Assembly: GCA_021845865.1 (NCBI GenBank)
Contig: JAJZVC010000031.1
Coordinates: forward strand, 1-35,396
Source: Pseudomonadota bacterium
Lineage (GTDB): Bacteria > Pseudomonadota > Gammaproteobacteria > Burkholderiales > UBA9220
Direction of reading: 5' to 3'
Length of the DNA: 35,396 bases
Shown here: positions 28,310 to 35,396 of the stretch, one piece after another
How the letters are laid out: every line of letters begins with the position of its first letter
How positions within the stretch are numbered: position 1 is the first letter of the stretch
Translations under genes and position numbers: made by a program
Notes under the pieces: generated by a model
The model's database searches: none
Seen by the model: the letters and a program-made list of their open reading frames with translations, nothing else
Told to the model about the DNA's origin: nothing

Positions 28310-29184
28310 TCCTGGCCTGCCTGAAGGGCAAACCGCATGGCGTCGCGGCCCTCTTCCTTGGCCCGATACATCAGGGCGTCGGCGGGGGCCAGCAAGTCCT
28401 TGGCATTATCGGGCGGAGACGGAAAAACCGCCACCCCGATGCTGAAGGTAACCGGCCAGCGGCGCTGTTTCATGGCGGCCAACAGGGCATCGCGCATCTG
28501 CTCGGCGAAGTGCCTCGCCCCGTCCGCATCCGTGTTGACCAGCACCAGGGAAAACTCGTCCCCGCCCAGGCGGCCGGCAAAATCCGATGCCCGCGTCCGC
28601 TTCGCCAGCACCCTCCCCACCGTCCTCAGCAAGGCGTCCCCCGCTTGGTGGCCGAGGGTGTCGTTGACCTCCTTGAAATGGTCCAGGTCGATCATGATCG
28701 CGCACAGGGGATAGCCGAGTCGCCGGGCATGGCCGATTTCCACCATGCACATTTCCTCGAAGGCCAAGCGGTTGTAAAGACGGGTCAAGGGGTCCCGCCT
28801 CGCCAAGTCGGCTTCCCGGTCCAGGGCCTGGCGCAGCCGTGCCAGGACAACGGCGGCCACGGCCAGCACCGCCAGCCGCAGGGCTTCATTGAGGGCGGGA
28901 ATCCACGCTGGAGAAGAAAAGGGGAGAAGAAGGAATTCCGCCACCAGCCAATCGGCGGCGCTCAGCACCGCCATGGCCAGGCCGAAGCGGTAGCCAGCAT
29001 ACCAGGCCACCACGCTCACCGGCAGCAGATAAAAGGCATGGAATTCGATCTCCTGCCCGGTGAGGAGATGGCCGAAACCGATCAGCACCACCCCAAGGCT
29101 GGCGGCAAGAAACAGCCTCCAGCGGCCGGCGCGAGAAACTTGCCAGCGGATGAGACGATGGATTTCCACACCCAGGAATTTCAT
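28306..29184 (-). CDS. Membrane diguanylate cyclase (GGDEF)
   Basis: This 292-residue protein has four or so N-terminal membrane spans (about 20-115) and a C-terminal GGDEF domain that should make cyclic-di-GMP. The active-site LGGDEF is intact and preceded by RASD five residues upstream, the product-inhibition site; the DLDHFKEVNDTLGH substrate motif is present. The membrane part resembles MASE-type sensors but is not identified. I chose ATG 29184, which overlaps the tatD stop as TGATG; a GTG at 29187 is the alternative. The stop lies in the terminal repeat of the MITE-like element, so its last residues may derive from the insertion. Confidence 0.9.
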   Translation of the reverse strand: MKFLGVEIHRLIRWQVSRAGRWRLFLAASLGVVLIGFGHLLTGQEIEFHAFYLLPVSVVAWYAGYRFGLAMAVLSAADWLVAEFLLLPFSSPAWIPALNEALRLAVLAVAAVVLARLRQALDREADLARRDPLTRLYNRLAFEEMCMVEIGHARRLGYPLCAIMIDLDHFKEVNDTLGHQAGDALLRTVGRVLAKRTRASDFAGRLGGDEFSLVLVNTDADGARHFAEQMRDALLAAMKQRRWPVTFSIGVAVFPSPPDNAKDLLAPADALMYRAKEEGRDAMRFALQAGQD

Positions 29185-29954
29185 CACGCCGTCCCCAAGC
29201 CGAACAGTTCCTCGGCGTTGCGGGTAGTGACCCGCGCCACCTCGTCCACGCCAATGCCCCGGATGGCTGCCAGCTCGGCGGCGATGCGCGGCAGGTATTC
29301 CGGGCTGTTGCGGGAACGGGCGTCAAGAAAGGCGGGGGGAATGTCCGGAGCGTCGGTTTCCAGAACGATGGATTCCAGGGGAAGTTCCGCCGCCAGGGTC
29401 TTCAGCCGGTTGGCCCGGCTGTAGGTGAAGGCGCCGCCGAAGCCCAGCTTGAAGCCCAGCTTGATGAACTCCTCGGCCTGGTGGCGGCTGCCGCTGAAAG
29501 CGTGGGCGATGCCGCCCTTCACCCGCGCCCGGCGCAGACCCTTGAGCACCGCGTCCACCGCCCGGCGCGCGTGAAGCAGCACCGGCAGGCCGCAGTCCCG
29601 GGCGATTTTCAATTGCTCGGCGAAATAGAATTCCTGGGTCGCCGGGTCCAGCTCGGGGACATAGAAATCGAGGCCGATCTCCCCCACCGCCACCGGCTTC
29701 TCCGCCTCGATGGCCCGGCGCAGGACGTCGAGGTGCTCCGGGCGGTGTTCGCCGATGTACATCGGGTGAAGCCCCAGGGCCGGCAGGCAGCCGGGGTAAC
29801 GGCGGCAAGCGGCCAGCACCGGGTCGAAATTGGCCGCCGAAATGGCGGGCACCACCAGGATTCCCACCCCCGCCGCCCGCGTCCGCTCGTAAACCGCGTC
29901 CCGGTCGCCGTCGAACTCGGCGGCGTCGAGATGGCAATGGGTGTCGATCAGCAT
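29184..29954 (-). CDS. tatD: TatD-family metal-dependent hydrolase
   Basis: This 256-residue TIM-barrel metal-dependent DNase/hydrolase carries the expected metal ligands: HCHLD at the start, GEIGLDFY, VLLHARRA, IAHAFSGS and ETDAPDIPP. Family members (TatD/YcfH/YjjV) act in DNA repair or turnover. The upstream frame is open to 30221, but ATG 29954 (MLIDTHCHLD) is the proper family start, with AGGGG inside the end of the UPF0016 gene. It is third in a probable four-gene operon. Confidence 0.93.
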   Translation of the reverse strand: MLIDTHCHLDAAEFDGDRDAVYERTRAAGVGILVVPAISAANFDPVLAACRRYPGCLPALGLHPMYIGEHRPEHLDVLRRAIEAEKPVAVGEIGLDFYVPELDPATQEFYFAEQLKIARDCGLPVLLHARRAVDAVLKGLRRARVKGGIAHAFSGSRHQAEEFIKLGFKLGFGGAFTYSRANRLKTLAAELPLESIVLETDAPDIPPAFLDARSRNSPEYLPRIAAELAAIRGIGVDEVARVTTRNAEELFGLGTA

Positions 29955-29956
29955 GC

Positions 29957-30226
29957 TCACCCCTGGAACAGGGTCCACAGGCCGATGGCGATAAACAACC
30001 CGCCCACGGCCCATTTCATCACGGCGGGATCGAGCCACCGCGCCAACGCCGCTCCGGCCAGCACCCCGAGGGCGGAAGCGGTCACCAGGGCCAGGGAGGC
30101 CCCCAGGAACACCACCCACCGGCTGTGGCCCTCGGCGGCGAACAGCAGGGTGGCGAGTTGGGTCTTGTCGGCCATTTCGGCCAGGAAAACGGTGCCGAAC
30201 ACCGTGGCGAACAGTTTCCATTCCAT
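29957..30226 (-). CDS. UPF0016 (GDT1/TMEM165) family membrane protein, single-repeat form
   Basis: This 89-residue protein has about three spans and the family motif in FLAEMADKTQLATLLFA, with Ala where the usual E-x-G-D-K-T has Gly. The family exports Mn2+ or Ca2+ (established for Gdt1 and bacterial MneA-type members). The usual protein has two such repeats; this one has one, so it probably dimerises. ATG 30226 is chosen; a TTG at 30250 is possible. It lies directly after the P2-type ATPase gene, fitting a joint cation-efflux role. Confidence 0.88.
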   Translation of the reverse strand: MEWKLFATVFGTVFLAEMADKTQLATLLFAAEGHSRWVVFLGASLALVTASALGVLAGAALARWLDPAVMKWAVGGLFIAIGLWTLFQG

Positions 30227-30257
30227 GGGCTTGATTCCCGCCTCGGACAAAACCCGA

Positions 30258-32951
30258 TTATGCCATCCGGCGGGCGGCGGCCAGCCGCTTGCGCAGCCAT
30301 TTCTCGCCGCCGATGACGGCGTAGATGGCCGCGCCCACCAGCAGGATGCGCAGCCAGGCCCAACCGTCGATGGGAGCGGTGCGGAACCAGCCGTTCATGG
30401 CCGGCAGGTAGGTGAACAGCAGCTGCAGGGCCGACATCGCCGCCACGCCCCCCACCACCCAGCGGTTGGAGAAGACGCCGAGGGTGAACATGGATTCGGT
30501 CATGGAGCGGCAGTTGAAGAGGTAGAACAGTTCCCCCATCACGAACACGTTGGCCGCCACGGTCCGGGCGTAGGCCAGGTCCCGCCCTTGCTCCAGCTCC
30601 CACAGGAAGAGGCCGAAGGCCCCCGCCAGGAGCAGGGCGCTGACGATGACGATGCGCCCCATCAGGGCCGGGGTCAGGATGGGCGTCCCCGGGTCCCGGG
30701 GCGGGCGGCCCATGATGCCTTTCTCGATGGGCTCGAAGGCCAGCATCAGGCCCAGCAGCACGGCGGTGGTCATGTTGATCCACAGTATCTGCACCGGCAG
30801 GATGGGCAGGGCTGCCCCGGCGACGATGGCGGCGGTGATCACCAGGCCCTCGCCGAAGTTGGTGGGCAGGGTCCAGACGATGAACTTGGCGAGGTTGTCG
30901 AACACCCCGCGCCCCTCCTCCACCGCCGCCTCGATGGAAGCGAAATTGTCGTCGGTGAGCACCATGTCGGCGGCCTCCTTGGCCACCTCCGTGCCGGTGA
31001 TGCCCATGGCCACGCCGATGTCGGCCTGCTTCAGGGCCGGCGCGTCGTTGACGCCGTCCCCGGTCATGGCCACCACCTGGCCGGTGGCCTGAAGGGCCCG
31101 CACCAGGCGCAGCTTCTGCTCGGGCTCCACCCGGGCGAAAACATGGGTGGTCCGGACCGCCTCCATCAGGGTCTCGTCGTCCAACTCCGCCAGGTCCCGT
31201 CCGGTGAGGACGCGGATTTCCTCCTCCCCGGCGAGGCCGATCTTGCTGGCGATGGCAGCGGCGGTGACGCCGTGGTCGCCGGTGATCATCTTCACCGCGA
31301 TGCCGGCGCGGTGGCAGGCCTTCACCGCCCGGATCGCCTCGGGCCGGGGAGGATCGATCATCCCTTGCAGGCCCAGGAAAACCAGGCCTTCCTTCACATC
31401 GCCGTGCCCTATTTCCTCCTGGCCAGGCGCGACCCGGCCCCGGGCCAGGGCCAGCACCCGCAAGCCCTGGCCCGCCAAGCCGGCGGCGGCGCGCTCCACC
31501 GCCTCCGTGTCCAGTTCGGCCTCTCGCCCCTCGCTGTCCAGGGCCCGGGCGCAACGCGCCAGCACCTTTTCCACCGCCCCCTTGAGGTAAACCACCCCGC
31601 CTTCATGGAGGGTGGCCATGTACTGGTGGCGGGATTCGAAAGGAAGTCCGTCGCGGCGCGGATGTTCGGCATCGGCCTGCTCCGGCTCGAAGCCGGCCTT
31701 CATCGCCGCCACGGTCAGGGCCCCCTCGGTGGGGTCGCCGCTGACGCTCCAGGCGCCGTGCTTGTGTTCCAGGGCGGAATCGTTGCACAGCAAGCCTGCC
31801 AGCAGGCATTCCCGCGCCGCGGCGGAAAGCTCGGTCTCCTCGCCGCCGCGGCTGAAGCGGCCGTGGGGGGCGTAGCCCGTGCCGCTGACGGCGAAGGTTT
31901 CGCCGCCCGCCAGCAACGCCTGCACCGTCATCTGGTTCTGGGTCAGGGTACCGGTCTTATCGGAGCAGATGACGGTGGTGCTGCCCAGGGTCTCCACCGC
32001 CGGCAGCTTGCGGATGATGGCCCGCCGCTTCGCCATGCGGGAAACGCCGATGGCCAGGGTGACCGTCACCGCCGCCGGCAGGCCCTCGGGTATCGCCCCC
32101 ACCGCCAGGGCCACCGCCGCCATGAACATGTCGAAGGCGCTTTCCCCGCGCCACAGGCCGATGGCGAAGGTGAACGCCGCCAGGGCCAGGATGGCGTAGA
32201 GCAGAATCCGGCTGAACCATTCGATCTTGCGGGTCAGGGGCGTGGACAGCACGTCCGCCTCCTCCATCAGGCGGGAGATGCGCCCCGTTTCCGTCCCGTC
32301 GCCGATGGCCACCACCACGCCGGTCCCCTGGCCGCCGGTCACCAGGGTTCCGGCGTAGGCCATGGAAACCCGGTCGGCGAGAAGAGTGTCCTCGGGCAGG
32401 CGGGCCGCGTGCTTGGCCACCGGCAAGGATTCGCCGGTGAGGGCCGATTCGTCCACGTTCAGTTCCCTGCCCTGCAGCAGCCGCAGGTCCGCCGGCACCT
32501 TGTCTCCCGCCGCCAGCAACACCACGTCCCCGGGCACCAGTTCTTCCGACGGCACGCTGGCCTTGCGTCCGCCGCGCACCACCAGGGCGGAGGTGGAAAC
32601 GATCTTCGCCAGGGCGGCGATGGCGCTTTCCGCCTTGCTCTCCTGAAGGAAACCGATGACGGCGTTGACCAGGGTCACGCCGAAAATCACGCTGGCGTCC
32701 ACCCACTCCCGCAGGGCGGCGGTGATGAGGGCGGAAGTCAACAGAATGTAGATCAGGGGCTGGTGGAACTGGAGCAGGAAGCGCAGCAGGGAACCGCGCC
32801 CCTTCTTCGGCGATAGGCGGTTGGGGCCGAAGCGTGCCTGCCTGTCTGCCGCCTCCTCGGCGGACAGGCCCTGGACGGCGTCGCTTTCCAATACGCTCAC
32901 GGCCTCGGCGGCGGACAGGTGGTGCCAGGGTTTCTGCGGCGGGATGTCCAT
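30258..32951 (-). CDS. P2-type cation-transporting ATPase
   Basis: This 897-residue ATPase has all core motifs: LTGES (actuator, E174), SDKTGTLTQ (phosphorylated D331), TGDGVNDAPALKQADIGVAMG (P domain) and AIPEGLP in span 4. Compared with SERCA, the span-5 NFGE (N698, E701) and span-4 PEGLP are kept, but the span-6 Asp of N-x-x-T-D is Ala (N726-M-T-T-A730), so the second ion site is altered. It could move Ca2+, Mn2+ or another cation; direction and ion are not certain. I chose ATG 32951 (MDIPPQKPWHHL), with GAGGA upstream; the frame extends to 33038. First gene of the operon with UPF0016, tatD and the GGDEF gene. Confidence 0.92.
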   Translation of the reverse strand: MDIPPQKPWHHLSAAEAVSVLESDAVQGLSAEEAADRQARFGPNRLSPKKGRGSLLRFLLQFHQPLIYILLTSALITAALREWVDASVIFGVTLVNAVIGFLQESKAESAIAALAKIVSTSALVVRGGRKASVPSEELVPGDVVLLAAGDKVPADLRLLQGRELNVDESALTGESLPVAKHAARLPEDTLLADRVSMAYAGTLVTGGQGTGVVVAIGDGTETGRISRLMEEADVLSTPLTRKIEWFSRILLYAILALAAFTFAIGLWRGESAFDMFMAAVALAVGAIPEGLPAAVTVTLAIGVSRMAKRRAIIRKLPAVETLGSTTVICSDKTGTLTQNQMTVQALLAGGETFAVSGTGYAPHGRFSRGGEETELSAAARECLLAGLLCNDSALEHKHGAWSVSGDPTEGALTVAAMKAGFEPEQADAEHPRRDGLPFESRHQYMATLHEGGVVYLKGAVEKVLARCARALDSEGREAELDTEAVERAAAGLAGQGLRVLALARGRVAPGQEEIGHGDVKEGLVFLGLQGMIDPPRPEAIRAVKACHRAGIAVKMITGDHGVTAAAIASKIGLAGEEEIRVLTGRDLAELDDETLMEAVRTTHVFARVEPEQKLRLVRALQATGQVVAMTGDGVNDAPALKQADIGVAMGITGTEVAKEAADMVLTDDNFASIEAAVEEGRGVFDNLAKFIVWTLPTNFGEGLVITAAIVAGAALPILPVQILWINMTTAVLLGLMLAFEPIEKGIMGRPPRDPGTPILTPALMGRIVIVSALLLAGAFGLFLWELEQGRDLAYARTVAANVFVMGELFYLFNCRSMTESMFTLGVFSNRWVVGGVAAMSALQLLFTYLPAMNGWFRTAPIDGWAWLRILLVGAAIYAVIGGEKWLRKRLAAARRMA

Positions 32952-32999
32952 GTTTTTTTTCCTCGTCGGGTTTGAGCGGCTGGGATTTTCACTACCTCC

Positions 33000-33060
33000 A
33001 GTATAGAGGCGGCGGCGCCGAGGTTCCCGCGAGCGCACTGCGGCCAGCGCCGTTTATAAT
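33000..33060. promoter_or_regulatory. Divergent -10 elements for the ATPase and SDR genes
   Basis: TATAAT (33055-33060), a perfect -10, lies 30 bases before the SDR ATG, without a good -35. On the minus strand TATACT (33005-33000) is a possible -10 for the ATPase operon, 48 bases before its ATG. Confidence 0.4.
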
Positions 33061-33090
33061 GAAGACTCCCTCGGCAGCAGGATAGCATTC

Positions 33091-33936
33091 ATGAATTCAT
33101 CCAGCATTCTCATCACCGGCTGCTCCAGCGGCATCGGCCTGTGCCTGGCCCAGGGCCTCGCCGCCCGGGGCTACCGGGTATTCGCCACGGCACGCGGGCA
33201 GGAGGACGTGGATACCCTGCTGGCCCACGGCCTGGAAGCCCTGCGCCTGGACCTAGCGGACTCCGCTTCCATCCGCGCCGCCGTGGAGGAGGTGCTAAAG
33301 CGCACCGACGGCAAGCTCTATGCCCTGATCAACAACGGCGCCTACGGCCAGCCGGGAGCGGTGGAGGACCTTAGCCGGGCGGTGCTGCGGGAGCAGTTCG
33401 AGACCAACCTCTTCGGCACCCACGAACTCACCACCCTGGTGCTGCCCTTCATGCGCCGGCAGGGACGGGGGCGCGTCATCCAGATCAGTTCTCTCCTGGG
33501 CTACGTGGCCCTGCCCTTCCGGGGCGCCTACAACGCCAGCAAGTTCGCCCTCGAGGGCCTGAGCGACACCCTGCGGCTGGAGCTCCACGGCAGCGGCATC
33601 CATCTCTGCCTGGTGGAGCCCGGGCCGGTCGCCAGCCGTTTCCGCGCCAACGCCTACGCCATGTACCAGAAGCACATCGACGTGGAGTGCAGCTTCCACC
33701 GGGACACCTACCGGGCCATGGAGCGGCGCCTCACCAAGAAGGGCCCGGCCGCCCCCTTCACCCTGCCGCCGGAAGCCGTGCTGGACAAGGTCATCCATGC
33801 CCTGGAGAGCCACCGCCCACGCATCCGCTACCCGGTCACCTTTCCCGCCCATCTGTTCGCGGTCCTGCGCCGCCTTCTGCCCGCCAGGGGGCTGGACTGG
33901 GTATTGCGGCGCGTCTCGCGGGGCGAAAACAAATGA
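33091..33936 (+). CDS. Short-chain dehydrogenase/reductase
   Basis: This 281-residue classical SDR is an NAD(P)-dependent oxidoreductase. Cofactor motif TGCSSGIG (9-16), NNGA (81-84) and catalytic N106, S133 (QISSLLG), Y147 and K151 (YNASK) are all present. The EPGPVASRF loop after them fits the family. The basic C-terminus with HLFAVLRRLLPARGLDWVL could touch the membrane. The substrate is unknown; similar genes act on steroids, lipids or aldehydes. AGGA lies about 9 bases before the ATG. Confidence 0.92.
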   Translation: MNSSSILITGCSSGIGLCLAQGLAARGYRVFATARGQEDVDTLLAHGLEALRLDLADSASIRAAVEEVLKRTDGKLYALINNGAYGQPGAVEDLSRAVLREQFETNLFGTHELTTLVLPFMRRQGRGRVIQISSLLGYVALPFRGAYNASKFALEGLSDTLRLELHGSGIHLCLVEPGPVASRFRANAYAMYQKHIDVECSFHRDTYRAMERRLTKKGPAAPFTLPPEAVLDKVIHALESHRPRIRYPVTFPAHLFAVLRRLLPARGLDWVLRRVSRGENK

Positions 33937-33970
33937 GCCGTGCTAGGATATTGGACAAGGAGGAAACGCC

Positions 33971-34315
33971 ATGAAAAAAGAACGCAAGCTGCCCCGCCGC
34001 CATTTGATCTACTATCTCCGCGTCTTCGACCGCCAGAGCGGGGAACAGGTGGGCAGCCTGGTGGACATCACCACCGAGGGGCTGATGCTGGTAAGCGAGA
34101 AGCCCCTCCAGCCCCACAAAACCTATCACCTGCGCATGGACCTGCCGACGGAAGTGTGCGGCAAGGAGCGGCTGGATTTCGACGCCGTCTGCATGTGGAG
34201 CAACAACGACATCAACCCGCTGTTCTACGACAACGGCTTCATGCTGCCCGACGTGAACAGCCAGGAAGCCCTGTGCATCGAGGACTTGATCACCATCTAC
34301 GGCTTCCGCGACTGA
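33971..34315 (+). CDS. PilZ-domain cyclic-di-GMP receptor
   Basis: This 114-residue protein is a single PilZ domain. RKLPRRHLIYYLRVFD holds the Arg-rich binding motif near the N-terminus, and the second motif reads DITTEGLML in place of the usual D/N-x-S-x-x-G (Thr for Ser), which is a common variant. It probably binds cyclic-di-GMP and acts on a protein partner. AAGGAGG lies just before the ATG. It follows the SDR gene after 34 bases. The window also carries GGDEF-EAL and GGDEF proteins that could supply the signal. Confidence 0.85.
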   Translation: MKKERKLPRRHLIYYLRVFDRQSGEQVGSLVDITTEGLMLVSEKPLQPHKTYHLRMDLPTEVCGKERLDFDAVCMWSNNDINPLFYDNGFMLPDVNSQEALCIEDLITIYGFRD

Positions 34316-34324
34316 GCGCGGCCG

Positions 34325-35179
34325 TCAGGCAGGCCTGCGGCCGTAGCTGACCCGTTCGGTTCCCGCCAGGTCAGCGGCCGAGCCTACTTCCGTAAAACCG
34401 CTGGCGGCCAGCAGCTTCCGGCAACGGGGAGCCTGGTCCCAGCCGTGCTCGAACAGCAGCCACCCTCCCGCCTCCAGATGTTCCGGCGCCGCCGCGACGA
34501 TGCGGCGGATGTCGTCCAGCCCATCCGGACCGGAGGCCAGGGCCGAGGCGGGCTCGAAGCGCAGGTCCCCCTGCCCTAAATGCGCGTCGTCCGCCGCGAT
34601 GTAGGGCGGGTTGGAAACGATCAGCTGGAAGCGCTCCCCCTCCAGCCCGGAAAACCAATCGCCTTGCTGGAGAATCAGGTTCGCCGCGCCGTGCCGGCGC
34701 CCGTTCTCCGCCGCCACCGCCAGGGCCGGCGCGGAGGCATCCACCCCCACCACTTGGGCGCGGGGCCGCAGCTTCGCCAGGGTCACCGCCACCGCCCCGC
34801 TGCCGGTCCCCAGGTCCAACACACGGACGGCGGCGTCTTGCGGGATGCGTTCCAGGGCCAGCTCCACCAGCAGCTCCGTGTCCGGACGGGGAATCAGCAC
34901 CGCCGGCGTGACGCGGAAACCCAGGCCGAAGAACTCCCGCTCGCCGAGAATATAGGCCACCGGCTCTCCCCCTAGGCGGCGTTCCAGCAGTTCGCGGCAA
35001 CGCTGTTCCCGGTCCGGGGAAAGTTCATCGGTATCGTGGGCCAGCAGCCAGGAGCGGGGCTGGCCGAGGGCGTGGCCCAGGAGGGCCTGGGCCTCGATGC
35101 GGGCCTCGCGGGAATCCAGCCCCAGCGCAGCGGACAAATCGCGGGAGGCCTGGAGGACAAGGCGGGCAAGGACGGTCAT
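34325..35179 (-). CDS. prmC: Release factor glutamine methyltransferase
   Basis: PrmC methylates the glutamine of the GGQ motif in release factors RF1 and RF2, using S-adenosylmethionine. The 284-residue protein has an N-terminal helical domain, the SAM-binding LDLGTGSGA (121-129) and the catalytic NPPY (N190-Y193). It lies 32 bases after the prfA stop on the same strand, the classic prfA-prmC pair, so the substrate and its modifying enzyme are cotranscribed. Confidence 0.96.
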   Translation of the reverse strand: MTVLARLVLQASRDLSAALGLDSREARIEAQALLGHALGQPRSWLLAHDTDELSPDREQRCRELLERRLGGEPVAYILGEREFFGLGFRVTPAVLIPRPDTELLVELALERIPQDAAVRVLDLGTGSGAVAVTLAKLRPRAQVVGVDASAPALAVAAENGRRHGAANLILQQGDWFSGLEGERFQLIVSNPPYIAADDAHLGQGDLRFEPASALASGPDGLDDIRRIVAAAPEHLEAGGWLLFEHGWDQAPRCRKLLAASGFTEVGSAADLAGTERVSYGRRPA

Positions 35180-35211
35180 CCGCTTGTCCCTTTGGCGGAT
35201 GGCGCCACCGC

Positions 35212-35396
35212 CTATTCCCCCAGCGCCGCCAACTGCTCCGCCTGGTGCTCCGTCGACAGGGCGCTGATCAGGTCTTCCAGGTCGCCTTCCATGACGGCGT
35301 CGAGCTTGTACAGGGTGAGGTTGATGCGGTGGTCGGTGACCCGCCCCTGGGGAAAGTTGTAGGTGCGGATGCGCTCGCTCCGGTCGCCGCTGCCGA
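35212..35396 (-). CDS. prfA: Peptide chain release factor 1 (C-terminal end only)
   Basis: The window ends inside this gene; only the last 60 residues or so are visible. They include [20 protein letters not shown] and [17 protein letters not shown], a conserved RF1 region, and end [13 protein letters not shown]1 reads UAA and UAG; the GGQ motif lies outside the window. RF1 rather than RF2 is supported by the following prmC gene. Confidence 0.95.
   Translation of the reverse strand, partial: GSGDRSERIRTYNFPQGRVTDHRINLTLYKLDAVMEGDLEDLISALSTEHQAEQLAALGE

Noticed and set aside
29955-30221. Long N-terminal extension of TatD
   Set aside because: It is an out-of-frame reading of the UPF0016 gene; TatD proteins begin with the metal-binding HCHLD near the N-terminus.
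29481-32816. Very long open frame (about 1,100 codons) on the plus strand across tatD, UPF0016 and the ATPase
   Set aside because: It is antisense to three clear genes, is rich in His, Gly, Gln and Arg as GC-rich shadow frames are, and matches no family.

Overview
This is a GC-rich bacterial chromosome segment with the look of a betaproteobacterium, most likely Rhodocyclales or a sulfur-oxidising relative. That placement rests on protein style (glyQ-glyS, prfA-prmC, cytochrome bd with a CydP-like subunit, an Acidithiobacillus-type sulfide:quinone oxidoreductase). It is inference; no rRNA, tRNA, CRISPR array, IS element or phage is visible.

Layout. 1-2930: glyS (cut by the window edge) and glyQ. 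3011-5581: a membrane GGDEF-EAL protein with a periplasmic CxxCH sensor, divergent from a small GIY-YIG-like gene. 6000-9332: lnt, a methyl-accepting chemotaxis protein and a strong terminator. 9350-11080: SQR preceded by a NifX-like protein. 11386-14477: a cydP-cydA-cydB-cydX operon, with cydX and cydP being small genes. 14758-16053: a divergent sigma-54 activator with a four-cysteine PAS-like domain. 16117-17391: metY. 17572-18858: an AlkA-type glycosylase and a DnaQ-type exonuclease, converging on a hairpin. 19055-22384: a flagellin-like island (154-aa repeat protein, short flagellin, ApbE, EF-hand protein, FlaG-like protein). 22752-26863: an unknown gene, a SemiSWEET, a cNMP-binding protein, otsB and glgX. 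26869-28083: a CPA2-type antiporter. 28110-28309: a 200-bp MITE-like element. 28306-32951: P2-type ATPase, UPF0016, tatD and GGDEF in one probable operon. 33091-34315: SDR and PilZ genes. 34325-35396: prmC and the 3' end of prfA.

The most interesting unit is 9350-17391. A textbook sigma-54 promoter (TGGCAC-N5-TTGC) lies upstream of the cytochrome bd operon. A divergent sigma-54 activator with a Cys-rich sensor sits next to it, and a 16-bp perfect palindrome lies at classic enhancer distance and overlaps the activator's own -35 box. Sulfide oxidation (SQR) and sulfide assimilation (metY) genes flank the unit, and cytochrome bd is known to resist sulfide. Together these suggest a sulfide-, redox- or NO-responsive respiratory module. 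This is a hypothesis from context.

Second is the compact flagellin-like/ApbE/EF-hand/FlaG island, which contains no other flagellar genes and has AT-rich intergenic DNA. Cyclic-di-GMP signalling is a recurring theme: a GGDEF-EAL protein, a GGDEF protein and a PilZ protein.
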